Below, piece after piece: positions 7,601 to 13,846 of a stretch of 14,312 nucleotides of DNA; position 1 is the first letter of the stretch, and the number at the start of each line of letters is the position of its first letter. The stretch is from Candidatus Proteinoplasmatales archaeon SG8-5 (GTDB lineage: Archaea > Thermoplasmatota > Thermoplasmata > SG8-5). The stretch covers positions 1-14,312 of the forward strand of contig LSSH01000088.1 in assembly GCA_001595885.1 (NCBI GenBank). The letters run 5' to 3'. Position numbers and translations under genes: made by a program. The notes under the pieces are model-generated. The model was given only the letters and a program-made list of their open reading frames with translations. It had not been told where the DNA came from and made no database searches.

Positions 7601-7789
7601 GAGTGCCGGGATTTCCAACGAATGCTGGCATCACGATGAACAAGTTCATCGTGGACCGGCTCCAATGCTTTGCATTGGGCACGGCCTCAGCCAGCTTAGC
7701 CAGCGATTATGAATATTCGCCGGCTTTCGGTTTGAACCCGAGTAACTAGCTTGGCAAGCTAGAATGATACCAGGCTACATCACACTCGC
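7598..7789 (-). tRNA. tRNA-Gly(GCC), interrupted in the T-loop
   Basis: Minus strand, 7789 down to 7731 plus 7611 down to 7598 give a 73-nt tRNA. The acceptor GCGAGTG pairs perfectly with CACTCGC; positions 8-9 are TG; the D-arm has ATGT/TCAT with the archaeal D-loop AGCCTGGTA. The anticodon stem CTAGC/GCTAG is perfect, with loop TTGCCAA: U33 and anticodon GCC are in place. The variable loop is TTAC. The T-stem TCGGG/CCCGG has five pairs (one wobble) with T-loop TTCAAAT, and the discriminator is A73; CCA is not encoded. The only weak pair is T13-T22 in the D-stem. The 119 nt between AAA of the T-loop and its final T are an intron or insertion (separate entry). That the acceptor and T-stems pair across the insertion argues for a working, spliced gene; a recently disrupted gene is the alternative. 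A T-rich tract follows the 3' end. Confidence 0.85.
7612..7730 (-). other. 119-nt structured intron or insertion in the tRNA-Gly T-loop
   Basis: The junctions are ambiguous by three bases because AAA occurs at both ends, so the break lies between tRNA positions 56/57 and 59/60. The insert is rich in hairpins: CACGATGAAC/GTTCATCGTG (7632-7653, 10 bp), CCAATGC/GCATTGG (7662-7678, 7 bp), AGCC/GGCT closing GCGA/TCGC (7698-7725), and GCTGGC/GCCAGC (7624-7629 with 7690-7695), which encloses the first two. CCGA at its start (7730-7727) can pair with TTGG at its end (7618-7615), bringing the ends together. I could not place a canonical bulge-helix-bulge with two 3-nt bulges. It has no coding capacity and no group I or group II core that I recognise. 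Confidence 0.75.
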
Positions 7790-7801
7790 ATGAATGAGGT
7801 T

Positions 7802-7860
7802 GCGAATGAAGGCGCGGGTGAAAGACCTTATACAATAGTATTGGGGCGAATCACACTCGC
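7802..7860 (-). pseudogene. tRNA-like remnant sharing the tRNA-Gly 5' end
   Basis: On the minus strand this begins GCGAGTGTGAT, identical to the first 11 nt of the tRNA-Gly gene, and ends CATTCGC, which pairs with GCGAGTG over all 7 positions (one G-U). Inside are a short hairpin CAAT/ATTG (7846-7836 region) and AAGG/CCTT. At 59 nt it is too short, lacks the D-loop GG and has no valid anticodon arm. It is probably a decayed partial duplication of the tRNA; a leader element is possible. Confidence 0.45.
7828..7834 (-). promoter_or_regulatory. Possible TATA box for tRNA-Gly
   Basis: Minus-strand TGTATAA, centred 42 nt before the mature tRNA 5' end. A start about 26 nt downstream (near 7805) would leave a 15-nt leader for RNase P to remove. 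It lies inside the tRNA-like remnant. Confidence 0.4.
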
Positions 7861-7891
7861 AATATCACGAACTAAGTGGATGGCAAAAACC

Positions 7892-7898
7892 TATTAAA
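7892..7898 (-). promoter_or_regulatory. Alternative upstream TATA box
   Basis: Minus-strand TTTAATA, just after the KaiC-like gene. A start near 7869 would transcribe both the tRNA-like remnant and the tRNA-Gly gene. Confidence 0.35.
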
Positions 7899-7910
7899 TT
7901 CTTTGTACGC

Positions 7911-8600
7911 CTATTCAGTCACGATTTCGAACTCGCCGCCCTCGAATATCAGGGGAGAATAGCCCCTGGCGTGGTTGGACATCCTCATCTTGGCGATTCC
8001 CAGGTAGAGGTTGACGCCGTTGCCCTCCCGCCTCAGGTCGAGGTGCAGGACGCCGTCGGCAAGGAAATCCTCCTCACGGACCGTCTCCTCCTGCGGTACC
8101 GCTTCCGATATGACGAACGTCGTCGCGCCCAGCTCCTTCAGCCAGCCGAAGATGTGGAAGAGGTCTGCCCTTCTGTTCCTCACGTCCGCGAGGACCTCCA
8201 TGGCTGCCAGCGAGTCGATGACGAGGATATCGTAGTTGGAGGTGTCCTTCAGGTTCTCGGCGTACATGCGGAAGACGGACATCCATCCGGAGCCGTAGTC
8301 CAGGTTCTCGCTGTTCTGTCTCAGGTAACCCAGGTCGACCACAGTCAGAAGGTTCTCCACGTCCTGGTTGGGCATCTTCAGCCGCCCCATGTGCTCGAGC
8401 AGGCTGTCCCGCCCCTGCTCCAGCGAGATGTAGACGCTCTTCTTCTGGTTCTGCTTCGCATTCTGGTACAAGATGTTGTAGGCGACCGAGGATTTCATGC
8501 TGCCCGGCTTTCCGCAGAGGAGCACCAGTGAACCCTTCGGTATCCCGCCTTCCATGTTCTTGTCCAATCCTTTCACATAAGTCGGTATCCTTTCGTCCAT
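7911..8600 (-). CDS. KaiC-like/RadA-superfamily ATPase (first paralog)
   Basis: 229 aa, a single RecA-fold ATPase domain of the archaeal KaiC/GvpD/RAD55-like group. Walker A is GKPGSMKS at 30-37, where Met35 stands in place of the Gly that normally precedes the Lys; Lys36 and Ser37 are kept. YISLEQG (57-63) carries the glutamate expected for catalysis (Glu61). Walker B is DILVID with Asp129. Members are ATP-dependent regulatory or signalling proteins, but few are characterised; a DNA-repair role is less likely because no DNA-binding N-terminal domain is present. The ATG at 8600 is preceded by a GGGGG stretch acting as ribosome binding site. Paralogous and colinear with the gene at 12353-13057. 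It points toward the tRNA-Gly array, and its last codons contain GAATAGGCGTA, a motif of the array. Confidence 0.88.
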   Translation of the reverse strand: MDERIPTYVKGLDKNMEGGIPKGSLVLLCGKPGSMKSSVAYNILYQNAKQNQKKSVYISLEQGRDSLLEHMGRLKMPNQDVENLLTVVDLGYLRQNSENLDYGSGWMSVFRMYAENLKDTSNYDILVIDSLAAMEVLADVRNRRADLFHIFGWLKELGATTFVISEAVPQEETVREEDFLADGVLHLDLRREGNGVNLYLGIAKMRMSNHARGYSPLIFEGGEFEIVTE

Positions 8601-8614
8601 TTCCGAACCCCCTT

Positions 8615-8628
8615 TTTCAGGCCTGAAA
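8615..8628. promoter_or_regulatory. 14-bp perfect palindrome in the divergent promoter region
   Basis: TTTCAGGCCTGAAA is a perfect palindrome. It sits about where transcription of the minus-strand KaiC-like gene should start if the AT-rich box at 8640-8650 (TTTATAAT on the minus strand) is its TATA element, so it could be an operator. No regulator is identified. Confidence 0.4.
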
Positions 8629-8699
8629 TGGTATCATGGATTATAAATATTCCCTGAAGCTTACTTACAATTTCACAATTCATCATAACAAGTTATTAG

Positions 8700-8714
8700 T
8701 AGTGATAATCACTA
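8700..8714. promoter_or_regulatory. Inverted repeat upstream of the PKD protein gene
   Basis: TAGTGATAATCACTA is a perfect 7+7 inverted repeat around a central A, 24 nt before the TTG start at 8738. It is a candidate regulator site or promoter component. Confidence 0.35.
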
Positions 8715-8725
8715 TTAATCTTAGT

Positions 8726-8730
8726 GGAGG
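8726..8730 (+). promoter_or_regulatory. Ribosome binding site that decides a TTG start
   Basis: GGAGG lies 7 nt before TTG at 8738. The TTG is followed by a clean signal peptide, whereas the upstream ATG at 8636 would add 34 residues in front of it and lies over a TATA-like sequence. Confidence 0.65.
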
Positions 8731-8737
8731 ATTTACG

Positions 8738-10243
8738 TTGGGCAGAGGAAGAGGAAAGGTTTTGTCGATTGCATTAATTGGCTTAATGGTCCTATCGGCA
8801 TTTGGAGGATTGACCACACTGGCAGGGTATTCGGGCACACCGTCCCTAGAGATCAGCGAATCCTCGTACGATCCCTTGGACATCAGGACGGTCCTCTGGA
8901 AGGAGGATTTCGAGGGATATACGCCGGGCCAGCCAATCGGACCTGGCGTGGAGGCTGCTGTTCCCCCACCTGGCTGGCCGTCGGGTACTATCTACCCCGG
9001 TTTAAATACTGGAAACGCTTGCGCACATTTCATTACAGACGGAATGTATTGGGGAGATGAAATAAACGGAGGCTTGGCCACTGCTGCCTTTGCGGGAGGG
9101 TGGGTCAGAATGGCCAATGTAGCTAGATTCGACCTGCTCCTCTATGACCTTGGCGCGGGAAGCACGATGGTGGAGGTTGTACTGCAAACCGATTTTCATG
9201 TATACACCTTTGATGGTGGTGTGTATACCCAGATACCCGGGATAACATGGGCACTGGACACCTGGTACGAGCTCTGGGTGGAATATAACGAGTTTTCCCT
9301 CACATATTCCGTATGGTGGGATGGTGTGGAGTATGCCCAAGATTCTGATATGATGCCTCTCGGTTCTGAGGTTACCGACATGGTTTGGTTCGGGGATACC
9401 GGCGTAGGCGCATATATTGATAACAACTACCACTGGACCCTGGACCTGAGTCCGGTCGCCGACGCCGGGCCCGACCAGTATCATCCCCCTTCGAGTCTTG
9501 TCACCTTCGACGGGAGCGGATCGTATGATGATAAAGGGATTACAACCTATACTTGGGAGTTCTTCGACGGGACACCTGTGACCCTTACCGGTATATCGCC
9601 TAGTTATTTCTTTACTAATCCTGGCGTTTATAATGTCACACTGACTGTAACAGATTCAGCCGGTCAGACCGACACCGATTTGATGACAGTTACGATTGTT
9701 AGCATATATGATAAAAATGTTGGAATCGCCGCACAATCCAACGATTGGATACTCATGTCCTTTCCCAATAAAATTTCTGGGCATCCGTTTTCGGTGATAG
9801 TTGATTATTATGGTGATACGGATTGGGACATGATATGCTGTTGGGACGACCTTCAAAAGAAGTGGATAAGGTCGGCCAAGTTCTGGCCTCCTTCGCTTAA
9901 CGAATTTAATTACGTGGATAACACCATGGGCTTCTACCTCCACATCTCTACCTACGGTGACGGAATACTCTCGATCGAGGGACCGTTGGCCACTACCGGT
10001 GAATCAGCTATGATAACCATGATTACAGGGTGGAACCTTGTCGGATATCCTCTGCCAAGTGGTCAGCCTGCTTCCGGGACGATCGGCACTTTGGGAGGAT
10101 TGATGGAGCCGGTGTACACCTACGACCCTATGGATCCGTACCATAACAGGGAGTTCAATGTCTGGGGGGAGTTCCAACTGCCAGGCGAAGCTTATTGGAT
10201 TTATGTGACCTTCGACGAACCATGGATTATATGGTGTCCATAA
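8738..10243 (+). CDS. Secreted PKD-domain surface protein
   Basis: 501 aa from the TTG start. Residues 1-32 form a signal peptide (GRGRGK, then a hydrophobic core). Residues about 55-245 start with LWKEDFEGYTPG and have the look of a concanavalin/LamG-type beta-sandwich, with YELWVEYN and SVWWDGVEY strands. About 248-330 is a PKD domain: PVADAGPDQ, then FDGSGSYDDKG, then YTWEFFDG and the closing GVYNVTLTVTDSAG. The last about 165 residues carry a WNLVGYP motif and a Trp-rich end; a similar segment with WILMSFP suggests two copies of one small beta domain. There is no C-terminal anchor. Base composition is visibly lower in GC than in thiL and amrS, as if horizontally acquired or evolving under different codon use. 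Likely a surface adhesion protein; ligand unknown. Confidence 0.8.
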   Translation: MGRGRGKVLSIALIGLMVLSAFGGLTTLAGYSGTPSLEISESSYDPLDIRTVLWKEDFEGYTPGQPIGPGVEAAVPPPGWPSGTIYPGLNTGNACAHFITDGMYWGDEINGGLATAAFAGGWVRMANVARFDLLLYDLGAGSTMVEVVLQTDFHVYTFDGGVYTQIPGITWALDTWYELWVEYNEFSLTYSVWWDGVEYAQDSDMMPLGSEVTDMVWFGDTGVGAYIDNNYHWTLDLSPVADAGPDQYHPPSSLVTFDGSGSYDDKGITTYTWEFFDGTPVTLTGISPSYFFTNPGVYNVTLTVTDSAGQTDTDLMTVTIVSIYDKNVGIAAQSNDWILMSFPNKISGHPFSVIVDYYGDTDWDMICCWDDLQKKWIRSAKFWPPSLNEFNYVDNTMGFYLHISTYGDGILSIEGPLATTGESAMITMITGWNLVGYPLPSGQPASGTIGTLGGLMEPVYTYDPMDPYHNREFNVWGEFQLPGEAYWIYVTFDEPWIIWCP

Positions 10244-10248
10244 AGACC

Positions 10249-10256
10249 TTATATCC
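10249..10256 (+). promoter_or_regulatory. TATA box of the thiL-amrS operon
   Basis: CTTATATC lies about 24 nt before the ATG at 10276 and just after the stop of the preceding gene, with no Shine-Dalgarno sequence, so a leaderless transcript is likely. Confidence 0.5.
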
Positions 10257-10275
10257 AGAATCCTTAACACCATTG

Positions 10276-11214
10276 ATGACGCGCCTTGACGAGCTGGGAG
10301 AGAAGGCCATCGTTTCCGATTTGATTGAGTTATTTGATCCTGACGGGGCCCACAATCTCGGCGACGATTGCGCCGTCGTCGACCTCGGCCGCGATTATCT
10401 TCTTGTGACCACGGACATCATTAATCGGAAGACCCACATACCTGAGGGGGCCGGTTCCAGGGACGTCGGCTGGCACATCGCCGCCATCAACCTGAGCGAC
10501 ATCGCGGCCATGGGTGGGCAGCCGCTGGGCATGTTGTTCGCATTTGGTTTGAGGGGGGATGCGCCGGTGTCTGACCTGACAGAGATCTCGGAGGGCATCA
10601 GGGAGTGCTGCTCCAACTATGCCATTCCGGTGCTGGGCGGCGACACCAAGGAGTCGGACGTGCTGACGATATCGGGCACAGCGATCGGCACAGTGCCAAA
10701 GTCCGAGATACTCTGGCGGAAGGGAGCAAAGCCCGGCGACATCATCGCCATGACCGGTGTTCTCGGCAAGCCGATGGAGTGGTTCAGGGCCAAGGACCCA
10801 CACAAGGCCCAATTCTTATTGCGCGTGGTCCCCCGTATCCGCGAGGGGCGCATCCTCGCGCAGAGCCAGGCAGTGACATCCTGCATCGATATGTCGGACG
10901 GTCTGAGCACGTCGCTGCATCACCTGGCCAAGGCCGGAGGAGTAGGCTTGGAGGTTGATTTTAATAGGTTGTTGTTTGCCCAGGGCCTTTCGTTAGAGGA
11001 AAAGGAACATGCATTGCACCTCGGCGGGGATTACGAGCTCCTCTTCACCGTCTCTCCCGATAGAGCCGAACATGTATTCAACGCCGATTTCGGCACTTCG
11101 CCGATCACCCAGGTCGGCGAAGTGACGGAGGACACGGGCGTGTTCATCTTGAAGGACGGCGCCACCTCGCAGTTGCCCGACAAAGGGTACGAGCACTTCG
11201 GGGGTTCGGCATGA
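10276..11214 (+). CDS. thiL: Thiamine-monophosphate kinase
   Basis: 312 aa. ThiL phosphorylates thiamine monophosphate with ATP to give thiamine diphosphate, the active cofactor, in the cytoplasm. Family motifs are present in order: the N-terminal LDELGEKAIVSDLIELF, GDDCAVVD (residues 29-36, metal and nucleotide binding), the INLSDIAAMGGQPLG segment, GGDTKESD, the SCIDMSDGLSTSLHHLA signature, and HLGGDYELLFTV near the C-terminus. The start at 10276 fits the usual ThiL N-terminus; the upstream in-frame ATG at 10195 lies inside the preceding gene and would add 27 unrelated residues. The gene overlaps amrS by 4 nt (ATGA), which suggests coupled translation. Length is normal for the family. Confidence 0.92.
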   Translation: MTRLDELGEKAIVSDLIELFDPDGAHNLGDDCAVVDLGRDYLLVTTDIINRKTHIPEGAGSRDVGWHIAAINLSDIAAMGGQPLGMLFAFGLRGDAPVSDLTEISEGIRECCSNYAIPVLGGDTKESDVLTISGTAIGTVPKSEILWRKGAKPGDIIAMTGVLGKPMEWFRAKDPHKAQFLLRVVPRIREGRILAQSQAVTSCIDMSDGLSTSLHHLAKAGGVGLEVDFNRLLFAQGLSLEEKEHALHLGGDYELLFTVSPDRAEHVFNADFGTSPITQVGEVTEDTGVFILKDGATSQLPDKGYEHFGGSA

Positions 11215-12221
11215 AGGAAGCGCTCCAGTGGAAATCCCTCGATGGCGGCAAGGTCGAATGCCGACTCTGCTCGCACCGCTGCAAGATAGTGGACGGGGCC
11301 TCTGGCATTTGCACGGTCCGCCGGAATCAAGGGGGCAGGCTGATGGCGACCAGCTACGGGAAGGTGTCCTCGATGGGCCCGGACCCGATCGAGAAGAAGC
11401 CTCTTTACCACTTCATGCCGGGGACCAGGGCCTTTTCGCTCGGCGGCGTAGGCTGCAATTTCCGCTGCGACTACTGCCAGAACTGGTCAATATCCCAGGA
11501 TTACTCGTCCAGGGGCCTAAGGCAGGTGCAACCGGATGAAGTGCCGGTGCTGGCCCTCAAGAACGGCTGCCAGAGCATCTCGTGGACGTACAACGAGCCG
11601 CCCATCTGGCACGAGTTCGCCCTGGACTCCTCCAAGCTGGCCAAGACCGCAGGCCTGGCCACGACCTACGTCACTAACGGATACATCACCGAGGAAGCGC
11701 TGCGGGAGATTTCACCCTACCTCGATGCCGCGAACGTGGACGTCAAGGGATTCACCGAGGAGTTCTACAAGAGACGTTGCCAGGCAAAGCTCCAGCCGGT
11801 CCTGGACACCTGCGTGCTCGCACTCGAATTGGGCATCTTCATCGAAGTGACCTACCTGATAATACCCACGCAGAACGATACGCCGGACGAGATAAAGAGG
11901 TTCTGCGAGTGGGTGCGGGACTCCCTCGGTCCGGACCTTCCGGTGCACTTCTCCCGGTTCCACCCCGATTTCAACTACCGCGATGCGCCCAGGACCCCCA
12001 TGGAAACCATGACAATGGCCTACCGTGCTGCCAAGGAAGCGGGGCTTAACTTCGTCTATCTGGGCAACATCCCCCACTGCGACGAGGAGAACACCATCTG
12101 CCCGGAGTGCGGCACGCTGGCCATCGAGCGCGCCGGCTTCTTCGTGAACAGGGACGTGAGCAGGGACGGGAAATGCGGCCAGTGCGGCCGGGGCCTCAAC
12201 GTCGTGACCGAGATACCGTGA
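11211..12221 (+). CDS. amrS: AmmeMemoRadiSam-system radical SAM enzyme
   Basis: 336 aa radical SAM protein of the AmrS (pyruvate formate-lyase-activase-like) family. The [4Fe-4S] motif CxxxCxxC is CNFRCDYC with Cys82, Cys86 and Cys89. The N-terminal region has further cysteines (17, 20, 24, 34) in the CRLCSHRC...GICTVR arrangement typical of the family, followed by DPIEKKPLYHF. YNEPPIW and DAANVDVKGF are also family motifs. The C-terminus carries CPECG and CGQCG pairs, a likely zinc ribbon or rubredoxin-like cluster site. The natural reaction is not settled; the family is usually linked genomically with MEMO1 and AMMECR1 proteins, neither of which is in this window. Start at ATG 11211, overlapping thiL. 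Confidence 0.9.
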   Translation: MKEALQWKSLDGGKVECRLCSHRCKIVDGASGICTVRRNQGGRLMATSYGKVSSMGPDPIEKKPLYHFMPGTRAFSLGGVGCNFRCDYCQNWSISQDYSSRGLRQVQPDEVPVLALKNGCQSISWTYNEPPIWHEFALDSSKLAKTAGLATTYVTNGYITEEALREISPYLDAANVDVKGFTEEFYKRRCQAKLQPVLDTCVLALELGIFIEVTYLIIPTQNDTPDEIKRFCEWVRDSLGPDLPVHFSRFHPDFNYRDAPRTPMETMTMAYRAAKEAGLNFVYLGNIPHCDEENTICPECGTLAIERAGFFVNRDVSRDGKCGQCGRGLNVVTEIP

Positions 12222-12280
12222 TGGTTCGCCGTTTCAAGTCCGTTTCGAATTACCAGCTACCGACAGAACGGGTCGAACCA
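12222..12280. repeat. Inverted repeat after amrS
   Basis: TGGTTCG (12222-12228) and CGAACCA (12274-12280) are exact reverse complements around 45 nt. It starts right after the amrS stop and could help to end transcription; it is short enough to be chance. Confidence 0.3.
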
Positions 12281-12320
12281 GTGCGAATGATCCCGTGAAA
12301 AACCCGTAACAAGCTTTTTT
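12268..12320 (+). terminator. Possible terminator of thiL-amrS
   Basis: ACGGG and CCCGT (12268-12272 with 12292-12296) can form a weak stem, and a run of six T follows at 12314-12319. The T-run may equally be part of the promoter of the next gene, since it lies about 33 nt before its GTG. Confidence 0.3.
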
Positions 12321-12352
12321 AGTATGGACACCTTACGAGGTTCGGTGGTCGA

Positions 12353-13057
12353 GTGAAGCCCAGGATAAAGACCTACATCGTCGGTTTGGACGAGCAGATG
12401 TCGGGCGGCGTGCCCAAGGGAAGCGTGGTTCTGATATCCGGTATGCCGGGCACGATGAAGTCGTCCGTTGCATACAACATACTGTTCCACAACGCCAAGA
12501 ACGATAAGATAAAGGGCCTGTACATGTCCCTCGAGCAGGGCCGCGACAGCATCATCGAGCACATGGAAGGCCTGGGCCTGAAACATAACGAGGTTGAGGA
12601 CAGGGTCAACCTCGTGGACATCGGCTATCTCCGCCTGAACATGACGGACGACCTCGCGGACCAACAATCCTGGATGAAGATATTCAAGATGTACGCCGAG
12701 AACCTGCACGTGAGCGCGGAATACGAGATACTTGTCGTGGACTCGCTTCCGGTTCTCGAGCTCCTCGCCGAGGTCGAGGGTCGGCGAACGGAGCTGTTCC
12801 ACTTCTTCGGATGGCTCAGGGAGCTCGATGTCACAACCTTCATCATCGCTGAGGCCGCGTCCGATGTCAACGTGGTCCACGACGAGGACTTCCTCGCAGA
12901 CGGCATCATCCGCCTTAAGAAGGAGCGCCAGGGAATCGACATCACCCGCCAGATCGTAATCGACAAGATGCGCTCCACCAAGCACAACACCGGTTACTTC
13001 ACGCTCATGCACGACGACGACAAGGGCTTCGAGGTCACGAGGGTCATCGGGGATTAA
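12353..13057 (+). CDS. KaiC-like/RadA-superfamily ATPase (second paralog)
   Basis: 234 aa, one RecA-fold ATPase domain. Start is GTG 12353, preceded by GGTGGT as a modest ribosome binding site; the protein then opens KPRIKTYIVGLDEQMSGGVP, aligning residue by residue with the paralog at 7911-8600. Walker A is GMPGTMKS at 30-37, again with Met before the Lys. YMSLEQG holds Glu61, and Walker B is EILVVD with Asp130. Other identical stretches are SSVAYNIL, SLEQGRDS, KMYAENL (RMYAENL in the first copy), and EDFLADG. The two proteins look about half identical by eye. They may form mixed oligomers or serve parallel regulatory roles; this is inference. An AT-rich T-run at 12314 may be its TATA region. 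Confidence 0.88.
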   Translation: MKPRIKTYIVGLDEQMSGGVPKGSVVLISGMPGTMKSSVAYNILFHNAKNDKIKGLYMSLEQGRDSIIEHMEGLGLKHNEVEDRVNLVDIGYLRLNMTDDLADQQSWMKIFKMYAENLHVSAEYEILVVDSLPVLELLAEVEGRRTELFHFFGWLRELDVTTFIIAEAASDVNVVHDEDFLADGIIRLKKERQGIDITRQIVIDKMRSTKHNTGYFTLMHDDDKGFEVTRVIGD

Positions 13058-13099
13058 ACAGCACAAAGGCCACAGTTACAAAACCCTGTACCAATCTAC

Positions 13100-13108
13100 C
13101 TAAATAGT
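13100..13108 (+). promoter_or_regulatory. TATA box of the membrane protein gene
   Basis: CCTAAATAG is about 26 nt before the ATG at 13131, and no Shine-Dalgarno sequence is visible, the pattern of a leaderless gene. Confidence 0.45.
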
Positions 13109-13130
13109 AGGTCGGGCTAATATTGTTTTG

Positions 13131-13787
13131 ATGAGTTGGAGGGTGCGGGTCGGTGGTTTTTCGGTCCTGTCGGTGTGTCTGATGACCGTGTCGGCTGCGG
13201 TTGTGTTGGCCGATGTGGGTCATAAGGTCCCCAAGCCTCCCTTCTTCTTCGGCTCCTACGAGCTGGAGATCACTGTCGCGCTGTTCCTGGTGAACCTGCT
13301 GCTGAACGCCTGCATCCTGCTGATACCCTGCCTGGTCCTGTTCTACCTGGACTTCGAGGAGAGGATATCGGCCAACTGGATATGGGCGATACCCATGTTG
13401 TCCGCGGTGGGCGCCTACATCGACGTGGCCGTGTTCTACCACGACGCCATCCCGCAGGTGGTAGGCCTGATACTGGTCGCGTTGTCCTTCTTCGTCGTCG
13501 CGGTCATCTACCTCGGATTGAGGCTGTCCACGGGATTGATCGTCTGCACGCTCGCCTTTTTCCTGAACCTGTATTCGTGGTCCAGCATCGAATGGTCGCG
13601 TAGCGCCCTGGTCTTCCTGATGGTTATCGGGACCATATATGTCATCCTGCTGGTCTTCCTGTTCGTCAGGAACACGCACAGCTACGTAACACGCGACCCC
13701 GGGCTCAGGAGGAGGGATTACCCGGGCCAGGTCGTGGCGTTCGTCATCACCTTCGGCCTGATACTGTACGCGCTTATTTATATCTAA
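13131..13787 (+). CDS. Multi-pass membrane protein of unknown function
   Basis: 218 aa. I do not recognise the family. The first hydrophobic stretch (about residues 8-28) may be a signal anchor and is followed by a polar KVPKPPFFFGSYELE segment, probably extracellular. Five or six more membrane spans follow (about 45-70, 82-100, 108-130, 133-150, 160-180 and 198-217), with short charged loops such as DFEERISANW. After the penultimate span a basic stretch (RDPGLRRRDYPG) is probably cytoplasmic. Start is ATG 13131; TTG at 13128 is an alternative. It lies between the second KaiC-like gene and the small GTPase, in the same direction, and could be a membrane partner of either, but spacing (73 bp and 59 bp, each with AT-rich sequence) suggests separate promoters. 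Confidence 0.75.
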   Translation: MSWRVRVGGFSVLSVCLMTVSAAVVLADVGHKVPKPPFFFGSYELEITVALFLVNLLLNACILLIPCLVLFYLDFEERISANWIWAIPMLSAVGAYIDVAVFYHDAIPQVVGLILVALSFFVVAVIYLGLRLSTGLIVCTLAFFLNLYSWSSIEWSRSALVFLMVIGTIYVILLVFLFVRNTHSYVTRDPGLRRRDYPGQVVAFVITFGLILYALIYI

Positions 13788-13846
13788 TAATAAATAAAAA
13801 AACATCGAAATATTGAAATACCACAAAACCATGTATTATCGGGTTC

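Noticed and set aside
7433..7639. 68-aa open frame starting in a repeat core (also a minus-strand frame at 7184-7408)
   Set aside because: The frame crosses repeat hairpins and the tRNA gene, is not kept in the other repeat copies, and the repeats evolve as structured DNA or RNA rather than codons.
7612..7730. Canonical bulge-helix-bulge at the intron junctions
   Set aside because: CCGA/TTGG and TTC/GAA pairings exist but do not give two 3-nt bulges separated by 4 bp on opposite strands.
7597..7791. A plus-strand multibranched ncRNA (RNase P or SRP RNA)
   Set aside because: The fold is explained by the minus-strand tRNA-Gly with insert; none of the conserved RNase P or SRP motifs is present.
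8636..8737. Upstream ATG start for the PKD protein
   Set aside because: It would place 34 residues before a signal peptide and overlies a TATA-like sequence; TTG 8738 has a strong ribosome binding site.
10195..10275. Upstream ATG start for thiL
   Set aside because: It lies within the preceding gene, adds residues not typical of ThiL, and the TATA-like box at 10249 supports 10276.
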